In this document: one piece after another, positions 54,785 to 62,317 of the stretch | How positions within the stretch are numbered: the first letter of the stretch is position 1 | Layout: each line of letters opens with the position of its first letter | DNA from: Roseiarcus sp963835885 | GTDB taxonomy: Bacteria; Pseudomonadota; Alphaproteobacteria; Rhizobiales; Beijerinckiaceae | Direction of reading: 5' to 3' | DNA length: 64,000 bases | Assembly: GCA_963835885.1 (NCBI GenBank) | Contig: CAWIHF010000020.1 | Location: 1 to 64,000 of the forward strand | Notes under the pieces: model-generated | Database searches by the model: none | What the model saw: only the letters and a program-made list of their open reading frames with translations | What the model was told of the DNA's origin: nothing | Position numbers and translations under genes: made by a program

Positions 54785-55337
54785 TTAGGGCCTCGGCTCG
54801 GGCTTGCGTCTTTCGAGCGGCAGACCGGCGGCCGACCAGCCGTCGGTTCCCTCCGGGTACCACTCGACTTTGCGATAACCAAGCGCCGTCGCCCGTTTTG
54901 CGGCATTCCAGGACATCCAGCAATCGCGCAGGCAATAGAATACGATCGCTTTGTTCGGATCGCCGCCGGTCGCCTTGCGAAGGCCGGAGCGGAAGTATCG
55001 ACTCCATGATCGGCGCGAGCGCGCCGTATCCGGTGTCCGGCAGCCAAAGACTGCCGGGGATATCGAACCGTGGTTTGTCGCGCCAGACGACTTCGGGGCC
55101 GAGATTGGCGGGTCGCGGCGCCTGCGGCAGGACGTCGACGAAGGACGCCGCGCCCTTCTGCCAAATTTCGTGTGCTTCACGAGTCGTCAAGACGTGGGCG
55201 CCCTTCAACGTTGCGGGCGTCGGCGCGCGATATTCTTCCACGCGATAGGAGTCGGGTTCGGGCGGCGCTTCGGCGCCGAGCGCAGCAAGGGAAGCCGCGA
55301 CTGTGCAAGTCACGGTGATCGCGAAGCGTGCGCCCAT
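54785..55337 (-). CDS. PQQ-dependent catabolism-associated CxxxCW rhodanese-like protein, one frameshift
   Basis: A signal peptide (MGARFAITVTCTVAASLAAL) precedes YRVEEYRAPTPATLKGAHVL, then KGAASFVDVLPQAPRP. After a shift at about 55015 (one extra A) the frame gives YFRSGLRKATGGDPNKAI, FYCLRDCWMSWNAAKRA and VEWYPEGTDGW. The Cys-Leu-Arg-Asp-Cys-Trp motif marks the family that accompanies quinoprotein dehydrogenases. Its role, perhaps handling periplasmic sulfur or assembling the electron chain, is not established. Follows xoxJ by 6 bases on the same strand. Confidence 0.85.
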
Positions 55338-55343
55338 GATGCG

Positions 55344-56228
55344 TCAGGGCGAGATCGGCCGGTCGTTCTCGTCGAGCAACGGAACGCCGTACGACCGTAA
55401 TATCGCGTCGATTTCGCTCTGATTTTCGGAAATCAGCTTATTCAGGCTGCGCTTCCAATTCTGATCGGAGTGCCGCACGCCCATCACAATCCGATAGACC
55501 ATTCGAGGGCCGCCCTTCTCCTTCACGAGCGGGGCGACGGTCGTTGGCGACTTGGCCTTCAAGGCGTAGTAGCCGGCGATCGGACCCCAGAGCAGCGCCA
55601 CATCGATATCGCCGCGGTCGAGATCGTCCATCATCTCGTGGGCCGGCGAATCGAAGCGCGTGTCGACGACCAGCGCATAGGACTTGATATGGCCAAGCAA
55701 CCCGTTGGCGGCCAGGAAACTTGCCGGCGGCGTTCCTGCGACGATGCCGATCCTCGCGGTCTTAAGACGAGGATCGCTCAGGGAATCGAGGCCCTCCAGC
55801 GGGCCGCCCTTTCGGTACGCGGCGACATAGCTTGTTCGGTAATAGGGGTTGGTCGGTTGAACCATGTCGTCCCCTTGGGCGATTCCCAGGACGACGTCGC
55901 AGCGATCTGCGTTCAGCGTATTGCGGATGAATCCGGTCGCGTCAGGATAGAACGTGTAGGCGACCGACTTGCCGAGCTTGCGCGCGAAAAGCTCGGCGAT
56001 CTTGTTCTCGAAGCCTTCGCCGGCCTCATTGGAGAATGGCAGGTCGCGTGGATCGGCGCAGGCGCGAAAGACATGCGGGTCGACGAGTTCGATCGAACCT
56101 CCGGCGTCGTCCTCCTGAGCGCGGCTGCCGCCCGACCAGACCAGCAAGGCGAGGCAGGCGAACCCAAGCGCGAAAAGGCCGCCCATTGCCAAACGCCGTC
56201 GACCCGACGGCCTTGAACCGTTCGTCAT
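55344..56228 (-). CDS. xoxJ: XoxJ periplasmic binding-protein-like partner of XoxF
   Basis: A 294-residue SBP_bac_3-type protein: leader SGRRRLAMGGLFALGFACLA, then FRACADPRDLPFSNEAGEGF, ENKIAELFARKLGKSVAYTF and DRGDIDVALLWGPIAGYYAL. XoxJ is thought to help activate or mature the methanol dehydrogenase. Its start overlaps the stop of the second cytochrome in a TGATG junction, exactly like the cytochrome-cytochrome junction upstream. Its leader closely resembles that of the second cytochrome. Confidence 0.92.
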   Translation of the reverse strand: MTNGSRPSGRRRLAMGGLFALGFACLALLVWSGGSRAQEDDAGGSIELVDPHVFRACADPRDLPFSNEAGEGFENKIAELFARKLGKSVAYTFYPDATGFIRNTLNADRCDVVLGIAQGDDMVQPTNPYYRTSYVAAYRKGGPLEGLDSLSDPRLKTARIGIVAGTPPASFLAANGLLGHIKSYALVVDTRFDSPAHEMMDDLDRGDIDVALLWGPIAGYYALKAKSPTTVAPLVKEKGGPRMVYRIVMGVRHSDQNWKRSLNKLISENQSEIDAILRSYGVPLLDENDRPISP

Positions 56229-56786
56229 CAACTGGCGCTCATGCATTTGTCTTCCGCGGCAGCGAACGCCGGAGACTTGGGGGCATGCTTCTGCGGACGT
56301 CCGCGCCCGACCGCTCCTGTGGAGCGGGCGCGAAGATAGACGTAGATGTCATTCAGGTAGCACATCACGTTCTTGTTGTCGGCGAAAGACGGCATCACGA
56401 GGTCGTTGCCGTTCAGGAGGTCCTTTCGTCCGCTCACGACGGTGCCGTAGAAATCATAGTAGGACATCGTTTTCAACGAGTTCGCCAACGCCGGCGCATA
56501 GCTCGATCCCGCGCCGTCGGGGCCGTGGCAGACGTCGCATACTGCGTTATAGCGGCGGAAGCCTTCAAAGGTGTACCAGTCGACGGTCCCGTCAGCGTTC
56601 GACCTTATAGGTCGGAACGCCGTCCTTATCGAGCCACATACCTTGCTCATCTTGCTTTACCGCTGTCGGATTGCCCGGGGCGTCGGCGCGGGCGACCGGC
56701 GGCATGCTGACGCCCGCCAGACCCAGCGCGAAGAGCGCTCCTATGGCCAAACGCCGCGAGCCGGCGCCCTTCGAGTCTTCACTCAT
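56228..56786 (-). CDS. xoxG2: Second XoxG-type cytochrome c with XoxJ-like leader, one frameshift
   Basis: Leader GSRRLAIGALFALGLAGVSM resembles the XoxJ leader rather than the XoxG one. The mature protein parallels xoxG: DAPGNPTAVKQDEQGMW, heme site CDVCHGPDGAGSSYAPALAN, probable Met ligand in LVMPSFADNKNVMCYLNDIY, and tail EDKCMSAS. A shift at about 56597 (KVE to ADGTVDWYTF, one extra C) interrupts the frame. Probably a tandem duplicate of xoxG acting as an electron acceptor for XoxF; whether both are used is unknown. Confidence 0.85.
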
Positions 56787-57313
56787 CAACTGGCGTTCAT
56801 GCATTTGTCTTCGTTCGCATCGAAGGCGGCCGGTTTGTCGGCATGCTTGGCCGGGCGACCGCGAGGTACGGCGTTCACAGAGCGCGCACGCAGGTAGATG
56901 TAGATGTCGGTGAGGTAGCACATCACGTTCTTGTTGTCGGCAAAGGTCGGCATGACGTTATCCTTGCCGTTCAGGAAGTCCTTTCGTCCGCTGACGACGA
57001 TTCCGTAGAACTCCGCGTAGGGGATCGTCTTCAGCGAGTTCGCCAGCGCCGGCGCATAACTTGAGCCTTCGCCGTCGGGGCCATGACAGACATGGCATTC
57101 CGAATGATAGCGGCGGAAGCCTGAATAGGTGTACCAGTCGACCGTTCCGTCCGCGTCGACCTTGAAGGTCGGGTCTCCCGCCTTGTCACGCCAAATTCCG
57201 TCCTCGTCTTGCTTGACGGCTTTTGGATCGCCCGGTGCGTCGGCGTGCGCCATCAAGGGCGAGGCCAAGCTCAAGACCGCTGCAAGACCGATGAGTGAAT
57301 GAAAAAAACGCAC
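56786..57313 (-). CDS. xoxG: Cytochrome c XoxG, electron acceptor of XoxF
   Basis: 175 residues. A signal peptide (VRFFHSLIGLAAVLSLASPL, cleavage after AHA) leads the cytochrome: heme motif CHVCHGPDGEGSSYAPALAN, a Met ligand in NVMPTFADNKNVMCYLTD and a Cys-containing tail EDKCMNAS. GTG start. It accepts electrons from PQQ in XoxF in the periplasm. It follows xoxF after a gap of 110 bases that holds a strong hairpin. Confidence 0.92.
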   Translation of the reverse strand: MRFFHSLIGLAAVLSLASPLMAHADAPGDPKAVKQDEDGIWRDKAGDPTFKVDADGTVDWYTYSGFRRYHSECHVCHGPDGEGSSYAPALANSLKTIPYAEFYGIVVSGRKDFLNGKDNVMPTFADNKNVMCYLTDIYIYLRARSVNAVPRGRPAKHADKPAAFDANEDKCMNAS

Positions 57314-57361
57314 TTGCTCAATCCCTTAAGGCGGGCTTCGTGTCCGCGATGAGGAAACAGA

Positions 57362-57398
57362 TGGCCCGGCGCGTGCTTGTCGCGCATGCGCCGGGCCA
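57362..57398 (-). terminator. Hairpin between xoxF and xoxG
   Basis: TGGCCCGGCGC (57362-57372) pairs perfectly with GCGCCGGGCCA (57388-57398), an 11-bp GC-rich stem around a 15-base loop. On the minus strand it is followed by TCTGTTTCCTC. It probably attenuates read-through or stabilises the xoxF message so that XoxF is made in excess of XoxG and XoxJ. Confidence 0.6.
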
Positions 57399-57423
57399 GG
57401 TGTGCTCGTCAGTCAGCCGAGGT

Positions 57424-59226
57424 TCAGTCCTGCGGCAGAGCGAAGACCGTCAGCGTTCCGCCGAGGTTCGTGTAGTTCGACAGCGCCGCGTAGCCGCCGA
57501 CCGCGCCAAGCCCGGCATGCGGATCGGTCAAGCCGGCCGCAAGGCCGATGCCCGCCCAACCGCCGACGCCGGACAGGACCGCCACATACTGGCGACCGCC
57601 GTGTTCGTAGGTCATCACGTTGCCGATGATCCCCGACGGAGTCTTGAACTTGTAGAGCTCCTTGCCGGTCTTGGCGTCGACCGCCTTCAGATAGCCTTCC
57701 AGCGTGCCGTAGAAGACCACGCCGCCCGCGGTCGCCAGAGCGCCCGACCAGACCGAGAACTGCTCGGGATCCGACCAGACGATCTTGCCGGTCTTGCCGT
57801 CCCACGCGATGAAGTTGCCCATGTTGCTGTCGCCCGGAGGCGGATACATCGACAGCGTCGCGCCGACGTAGGGCTGGCCCGCGGTGTAGGCGACCTTGAA
57901 CGGCTCGTAATCCATGCACACGTGATTGGTCGGCACGTAGAACAGCTCGGTCTCCGGCGAGTAGGCCGCCGGCTGTTCGTCCTTGGTGCCCAACGCCGCC
58001 GGGCAGATGCCCTTGTGGTTGACATCCGCCGTTTCCGTCGAATACGCCTTGACGAGCTCCGGCCGGCCGTAGGTCTTCGACGACTTGTCCATGTCGATCT
58101 TGGTCGCCCAATTGACCGCCGGATCATACTTCTCGGCGACGAGCAGTTCGCCGGTGGCGCGATCGAGCGTGTAGCCGAAGCCGTTTCGGTCAAAGTGCGT
58201 CAGGAGCTTGCGATCCTGGCCGTCGATCTTCTGATCGGTGAGGATCATCTCGTTGACGCCGTCATAGTCCCACTCGTCGTGGGGCGTCATCTGATAGACC
58301 CACTTGGCCATGCCGGTGTCGGCGTCTCGCGCCCAGATCGTCATCGACCACTTGTTGTCGCCGGGACGCTGCGACGGGTTCCAGGTCGAAGGATTGCCGG
58401 AACCGTAATAGATCAGGTTCAACTCGGGGTCGAAGGAGTACCAGCCCCAGGTGTCGCCGCCGCCGATCTTCCATTGATCGCCTTCCCAAGTCTTTAGGGA
58501 AGAGTCCTTGCCGATCGGCTTACCGAGCGCGGTCGTCTTCTCCGGATCGACGAGGATGTCCGAATCCGGTCCTTCGGAATAGGCTCGCCACGCCAGCTTG
58601 CCGGTCTTCGTGTCATAGGCAGAAACCCAACCGCGAACGCCGAACTCGCCGCCGGAGGAGCCGATATACACCTTGTCCTTGAACACGAACGGGGCGTCGG
58701 TGCCTGTCTGGCCCTTAGACGGATCGCCATCCTTCGCCGACCAGACCACCGCTCCGGTCTTCGCGTCGAGCGCGACGAGCGTCGTGTCCGCCTGATGCAG
58801 GAATATCTTGCCGTCGCCGAAGGCGAGGCCGCGGTTGACCGTGTCGCAGCACATCACGGGGATGACGTTCGGATCCTGCTTCGGCTCGTATTTCCAGAGA
58901 ATCTCACCGTTCTTGTTGAGGTCGAGGGCGAAGACGTCGTTCGGGAACGGCGTATGAACATACATGATGTCGCCAATAACCAGCGGGGCGCCCTCGTGAC
59001 CCCGCAGAACGCCGGTCGAGAACGTCCAGGCCGGCGCCAGCTTGTGAACGTTTTCGGCGTTGATCTGCTTGAGTTCCGAATAGCGCGTGTTGGCGAAGTT
59101 GCCGGTCGGCATCACCCACTGATTGGGGTCGGCAGCCATTTTCGCCAAGTCGTCGTTGGCGGCGGCGTAGCCGGCCGTGAACAAGGCCGTGACGCCAATA
59201 CAGCTAGCAAGCAACAGTTTGCGCAT
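57424..59226 (-). CDS. xoxF: Lanthanide-dependent methanol dehydrogenase XoxF (XoxF5-like)
   Basis: A 600-residue PQQ quinoprotein exported by a signal peptide (MRKLLLASCIGVTALFTAGY, cleavage after AAA). Conserved features: disulfide Cys pair in IPVMCCDTVNRG, TWGWYSFDPELNLIYYGSGN, PGDNKWSMTIWARD, the catalytic Asp and lanthanide-coordinating Asp in DEWDYDG (MxaF has Ala at the latter), HFDRNGFGYTLDRATGE and the tryptophan-docking GVGGWAGIGLAAGLTDP. It oxidises methanol to formaldehyde or formate. The ATG at 59226 has GGGAGGAAT upstream. Intact. Confidence 0.97.
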   Translation of the reverse strand: MRKLLLASCIGVTALFTAGYAAANDDLAKMAADPNQWVMPTGNFANTRYSELKQINAENVHKLAPAWTFSTGVLRGHEGAPLVIGDIMYVHTPFPNDVFALDLNKNGEILWKYEPKQDPNVIPVMCCDTVNRGLAFGDGKIFLHQADTTLVALDAKTGAVVWSAKDGDPSKGQTGTDAPFVFKDKVYIGSSGGEFGVRGWVSAYDTKTGKLAWRAYSEGPDSDILVDPEKTTALGKPIGKDSSLKTWEGDQWKIGGGDTWGWYSFDPELNLIYYGSGNPSTWNPSQRPGDNKWSMTIWARDADTGMAKWVYQMTPHDEWDYDGVNEMILTDQKIDGQDRKLLTHFDRNGFGYTLDRATGELLVAEKYDPAVNWATKIDMDKSSKTYGRPELVKAYSTETADVNHKGICPAALGTKDEQPAAYSPETELFYVPTNHVCMDYEPFKVAYTAGQPYVGATLSMYPPPGDSNMGNFIAWDGKTGKIVWSDPEQFSVWSGALATAGGVVFYGTLEGYLKAVDAKTGKELYKFKTPSGIIGNVMTYEHGGRQYVAVLSGVGGWAGIGLAAGLTDPHAGLGAVGGYAALSNYTNLGGTLTVFALPQD

Positions 59227-59626
59227 TAATTCCTCCCACTCGTTCGATCGACGTACCTGTACGACCAAGTACGCGCTTCTACGTCCCAGCAATGCGCGCA
59301 CGAGCGCACTTGGCGTCAATTCGCGCCTTGCAGCGACAGTCTCAGTTGGGACGGCGTCGACAGCGTGTCACGACACAGCGAAACGAGTGAACCCCCTTTC
59401 TAGGGGAATCTCGCTTTGCCTACGATATGTGCGCCGGAGCTCCCGTTCCCCGACACTCGTGCAGCCGAAGCCGAAGAAAAGATAGGCCGGTGAATTCTTT
59501 CACGCAAGCACAAACTTCAACAAAAGCCTCTATGCAATCAAAGCCGCTGTCACTCACAACGGCGACGGATTGCCTCACGCCACCTCCCTCGCTAAATCTA
59601 GACCCGAGTCGGACCCGGCTGGGTTT
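59227..59626. promoter_or_regulatory. Divergent control region between xoxF and the metallohydrolase gene
   Basis: 400 bases without a gene. Two short palindromes stand out: CGTACctGTACG at 59252-59263, just upstream of the xoxF ribosome site, and GTGTCacGACAC at 59365-59376. Either could bind a regulator such as a lanthanide-switch or response-regulator protein; no promoter elements could be assigned with confidence. Confidence 0.4.
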
Positions 59627-60566
59627 ATGCATCTTCTTGTAAGCGCCCTTTTCGTCATAATTCTGGCGTTCGCCGCAAACGTTTCGGGCCGGGCGGGGAC
59701 GCTCGCGCCCCTGCCAGTCCGGGAGATCGCGCCTGGCGTTTTCGCTCATCAGGGCGCGATCGCCCTCATGAGCGAAGACAACGAGGGCGACATCGCCAAT
59801 ATCGGCTTCGTCATCGGCGACAAGGGCGTCGCCGTCATCGACACGGGCGGCAGCGTGCCGGTGGGCGAGCGGCTGCTCGCGGCGATTTCGGGCGAGAACG
59901 GACAAGCCGATTTTCTACGTGATCAACACGCACGAGCACCCTGACCACATTTTCGGCGACGCCGCCTTCGACGGGCTCGGCGCCATGTTCGTCGGCCATC
60001 GCAATCTGCCGCGAGCGTTGAACGCCCGCGGCGCCTTTTATCTCAAAGCGTTTCGCAAGATCATCGGCGACGCCCTCGTCGACCAGGTGAAAATCATCCC
60101 GCCGACCCTGCTTGTCGAAGACCGTCTGACGCTCGACCTCGGGGGACGCAGCCTCGATCTGCAAGCGTGGCCGCCGGCGCACACCGATTGCGATCTCACG
60201 GTCCTCGATTCGGCCACCCACACGCTGTTTTCCGGCGACCTGGTGTTTGTCGGCCACCTGCCGATCATCGACGGCTCGCTCAAAGGCTGGCTCGCCGATC
60301 TCGACGCGCTGGCGGCCGTTCCCGCCGTGCGGGTCATTCCGGGTCACGGACCGCTCGATCTTCCGTGGCCGGCCGCGCTCAACGACGAGCGGGCCTATTT
60401 CACCGGATTGGCGAGGGACGTGAAGGCTTTCATCGCCCGCGGCGAACCGGTTGACGTCGCCGCCAAACAGGCCGGACAATCGCAACGGGACGATTGGCGT
60501 CTGTTCGACGACTACAATGGGCGCAACGCCACGGCCGCCTATTCGGAATATGAGTGGGACCAATAG
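59627..60566 (+). CDS. Quinoprotein relay system zinc metallohydrolase, one frameshift
   Basis: A signal peptide (MHLLVSALFVIILAFAANVS) leads a metallo-beta-lactamase fold: IGFVIGDKGVAVIDTGGS, then (next frame) FYVINTHEHPDHIFGDAAF with the HxHxDH zinc site, WPPAHTDCDLTVL, LFSGDLVFVGHLP and VIPGHGPLD. The break at about 59915 fits one extra T in the TTTT run of GATTTTC. Family members accompany PQQ dehydrogenases and SoxYZ-like carriers. ATG 59627 is taken as the start for its signal peptide. Confidence 0.87.
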
Positions 60567-60602
60567 TCCGTCGACGACGGATCACGGAGGCAGGAGGGGC
60601 CA

Positions 60603-61421
60603 ATGGACCGAACGGTGACAAGGCGGCAGGCTTTGCTCGGACTGGCGCTCGCCGGAGTTGGCGCAAGGCGGGCCCGAGCGCAAGCCGTCGAAGAGCCCGA
60701 TCCCTGGCCCGAGCTCGCCCATATGTTCTTTGGCGGCAAGCCGATCGTCGAGGACAGCGCGATGGTGTCGCTGGAGGCGCCTGCGCGGGCCGAAGACGCG
60801 GCGCTGGTGCCGATGACGTTTTCGGCGAGACTGCCCCCCGGGGACCCGCGCCGCGTCGCCAAGCTGACGCTCGTCATCGACCAGAACCCCGTGCCTCTCG
60901 CCGCTGTGTTCACGCTCGGGCCGACCGCCGGCGATACGCGGATCTCGACCCGCGTCCGCGTCAATTCGTACACCGACGTCCATGTCGTGGCGGAGCTCAG
61001 CGACGGCTCGCTGCACATGGCGACGCGCTATGTGAAGGCGGCCGGCGGGTGCTCGGCCCCGATGGTCAAAAGCATGGACCAGGCGCTGGCGACGCTCGGG
61101 CAGATGAAGTTTCGCATCCTGCCGCCGACGCCGGACGCGCCCAACGAGGCGCTCGTCATGATCCGCCACCCCAACAATTCCGGGCTGCAGATGGATCAGG
61201 TGACGCGGCTGTACACGCCGGCGCGGTACGTCGACAAATTGGCGGTCTATCAGGGGAAGGATCTCGTCTTCTCGATGGCGGGCGGGATCTCGATCGCCGA
61301 GGACCCGAACTTCCGTTTCACCTTCAAGCCGAATGGGGCGACAGAATTCCGCGTCGAGGGCGAGGACACCGCCGGCAAGACCTTTTCGGGCGCCTGGCCG
61401 GCGACGCGCCAGGGAGCTTAA
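60603..61421 (+). CDS. Quinoprotein dehydrogenase-associated SoxYZ-like carrier
   Basis: A 272-residue protein with a twin-arginine signal (TVTRRQALLGLALAGVGARR). The SoxY-like part ends at the carrier Cys in KAAGGCSAPMVK near residue 148, and a SoxZ-like part follows (MIRHPNNSGLQMDQVTRLYT, RFTFKPNGATEFRV). It is a natural SoxY-SoxZ fusion. In Sox systems the Cys carries sulfur; next to xoxF its job is unclear but it may work with the CxxxCW rhodanese. Located 37 bases after the metallohydrolase gene. Confidence 0.9.
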   Translation: MDRTVTRRQALLGLALAGVGARRARAQAVEEPDPWPELAHMFFGGKPIVEDSAMVSLEAPARAEDAALVPMTFSARLPPGDPRRVAKLTLVIDQNPVPLAAVFTLGPTAGDTRISTRVRVNSYTDVHVVAELSDGSLHMATRYVKAAGGCSAPMVKSMDQALATLGQMKFRILPPTPDAPNEALVMIRHPNNSGLQMDQVTRLYTPARYVDKLAVYQGKDLVFSMAGGISIAEDPNFRFTFKPNGATEFRVEGEDTAGKTFSGAWPATRQGA

Positions 61422-61869
61422 GTCGGCGCGCCGGGGGCGCCATTTCTTGACTCTGGCGAGGAGCCTGCGCCCGGTCTCCCGCCCTCCGCCTCGAGCGATC
61501 CGAACGGCGGCTTGGGGCGCCTGCCGAACAGGGCGACTCCCCTGTTAGCAGGGCGAAGAACAGGGGGAAGCGCGCCCCTTCGGCCGCGTTTTTTGGCTGA
61601 AAAGTGTATAATTGCAATGAGTTGCGCGAAAGCGTGGCGCTCCAGGATGAGGCGCAATAACAGGAGCGTAACAGGGTGCGGTTTTGCCCGTATCAGGGGC
61701 ATAACAGGCGGCGTTTCGGCGATAACAGGCAGACGCGATTGCGGACGGCGGAAGCGCGCCGGGAGCTTCGAAAAGGGCTTTTCCGGCACCCTCGCCGGCC
61801 CCCGGAAAGGGGCCGCGAAAGGATAGAGATTCTTTCCGTTCGCCGAAGCCTTCGGCGAACGAGATCGGT
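61422..61869. other. Intergenic region with TAACAGG repeats
   Basis: About 450 bases without a convincing gene. TAACAGG occurs four times (61658, 61669, 61702 and 61723). A short AT-rich piece (61606-61620, AAAAGTGTATAATTG) lies upstream of it. Convergent ends of two genes meet here. No mobile-element or RNA signature was recognised. Confidence 0.35.
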
Positions 61870-62232
61870 TCAGAAGCAGCGCACTTCCGCTTCCGCCTGG
61901 GCGCGGCGCAGCCGGGCGAGGTCGTCGCGCGCGAGCGCCGCGGCGCGGAACATGCTGCCGATCTGTCCGGTCGCCTGGGTCATCGACGCCACCGTCTCGC
62001 CGGCCACGTAGGCGTCGTAAGGGAGCAGCGAGGCGATGACGTCGATCGAACACGAGCATTTGTCGAGCGCCTCGCGCGTGTCGCCGTTGGTCTTCATGCA
62101 GGCGAAGACATAGTCGGCGCGCGCCGATGTCGGATAGTCGTTGGTTGGCGTTGTCTCTGCGACCGCCTGGGCCGCCCCCGCCGTGGCGACGCAGGCCACC
62201 ACCAGAAATGACGCCACGCTCGTCAAGCGCAT
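61870..62232 (-). CDS. Small secreted Cys protein
   Basis: 120 residues with a signal peptide (MRLTSVASFLVVACVATAGA, cleavage near AVA). The mature part is helical with Cys residues in YVFACMKTNGDTREALDKCS, CSIDVIASLLPYD and the C-terminal VRCF, and looks like a four-Cys periplasmic protein. I cannot name a family. Placement between the SoxYZ-like carrier and an mfnF-like gene makes a link with methanol oxidation plausible. Confidence 0.7.
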   Translation of the reverse strand: MRLTSVASFLVVACVATAGAAQAVAETTPTNDYPTSARADYVFACMKTNGDTREALDKCSCSIDVIASLLPYDAYVAGETVASMTQATGQIGSMFRAAALARDDLARLRRAQAEAEVRCF

Positions 62233-62317
62233 GACCGGCTCTCCCTAAAGCGACCCCTGGTTGTCGTTCGACGGGTCCGCCGGCCGGGGGTTGGCCGGTG
62301 CGGAGCCCGTCGTTCGC

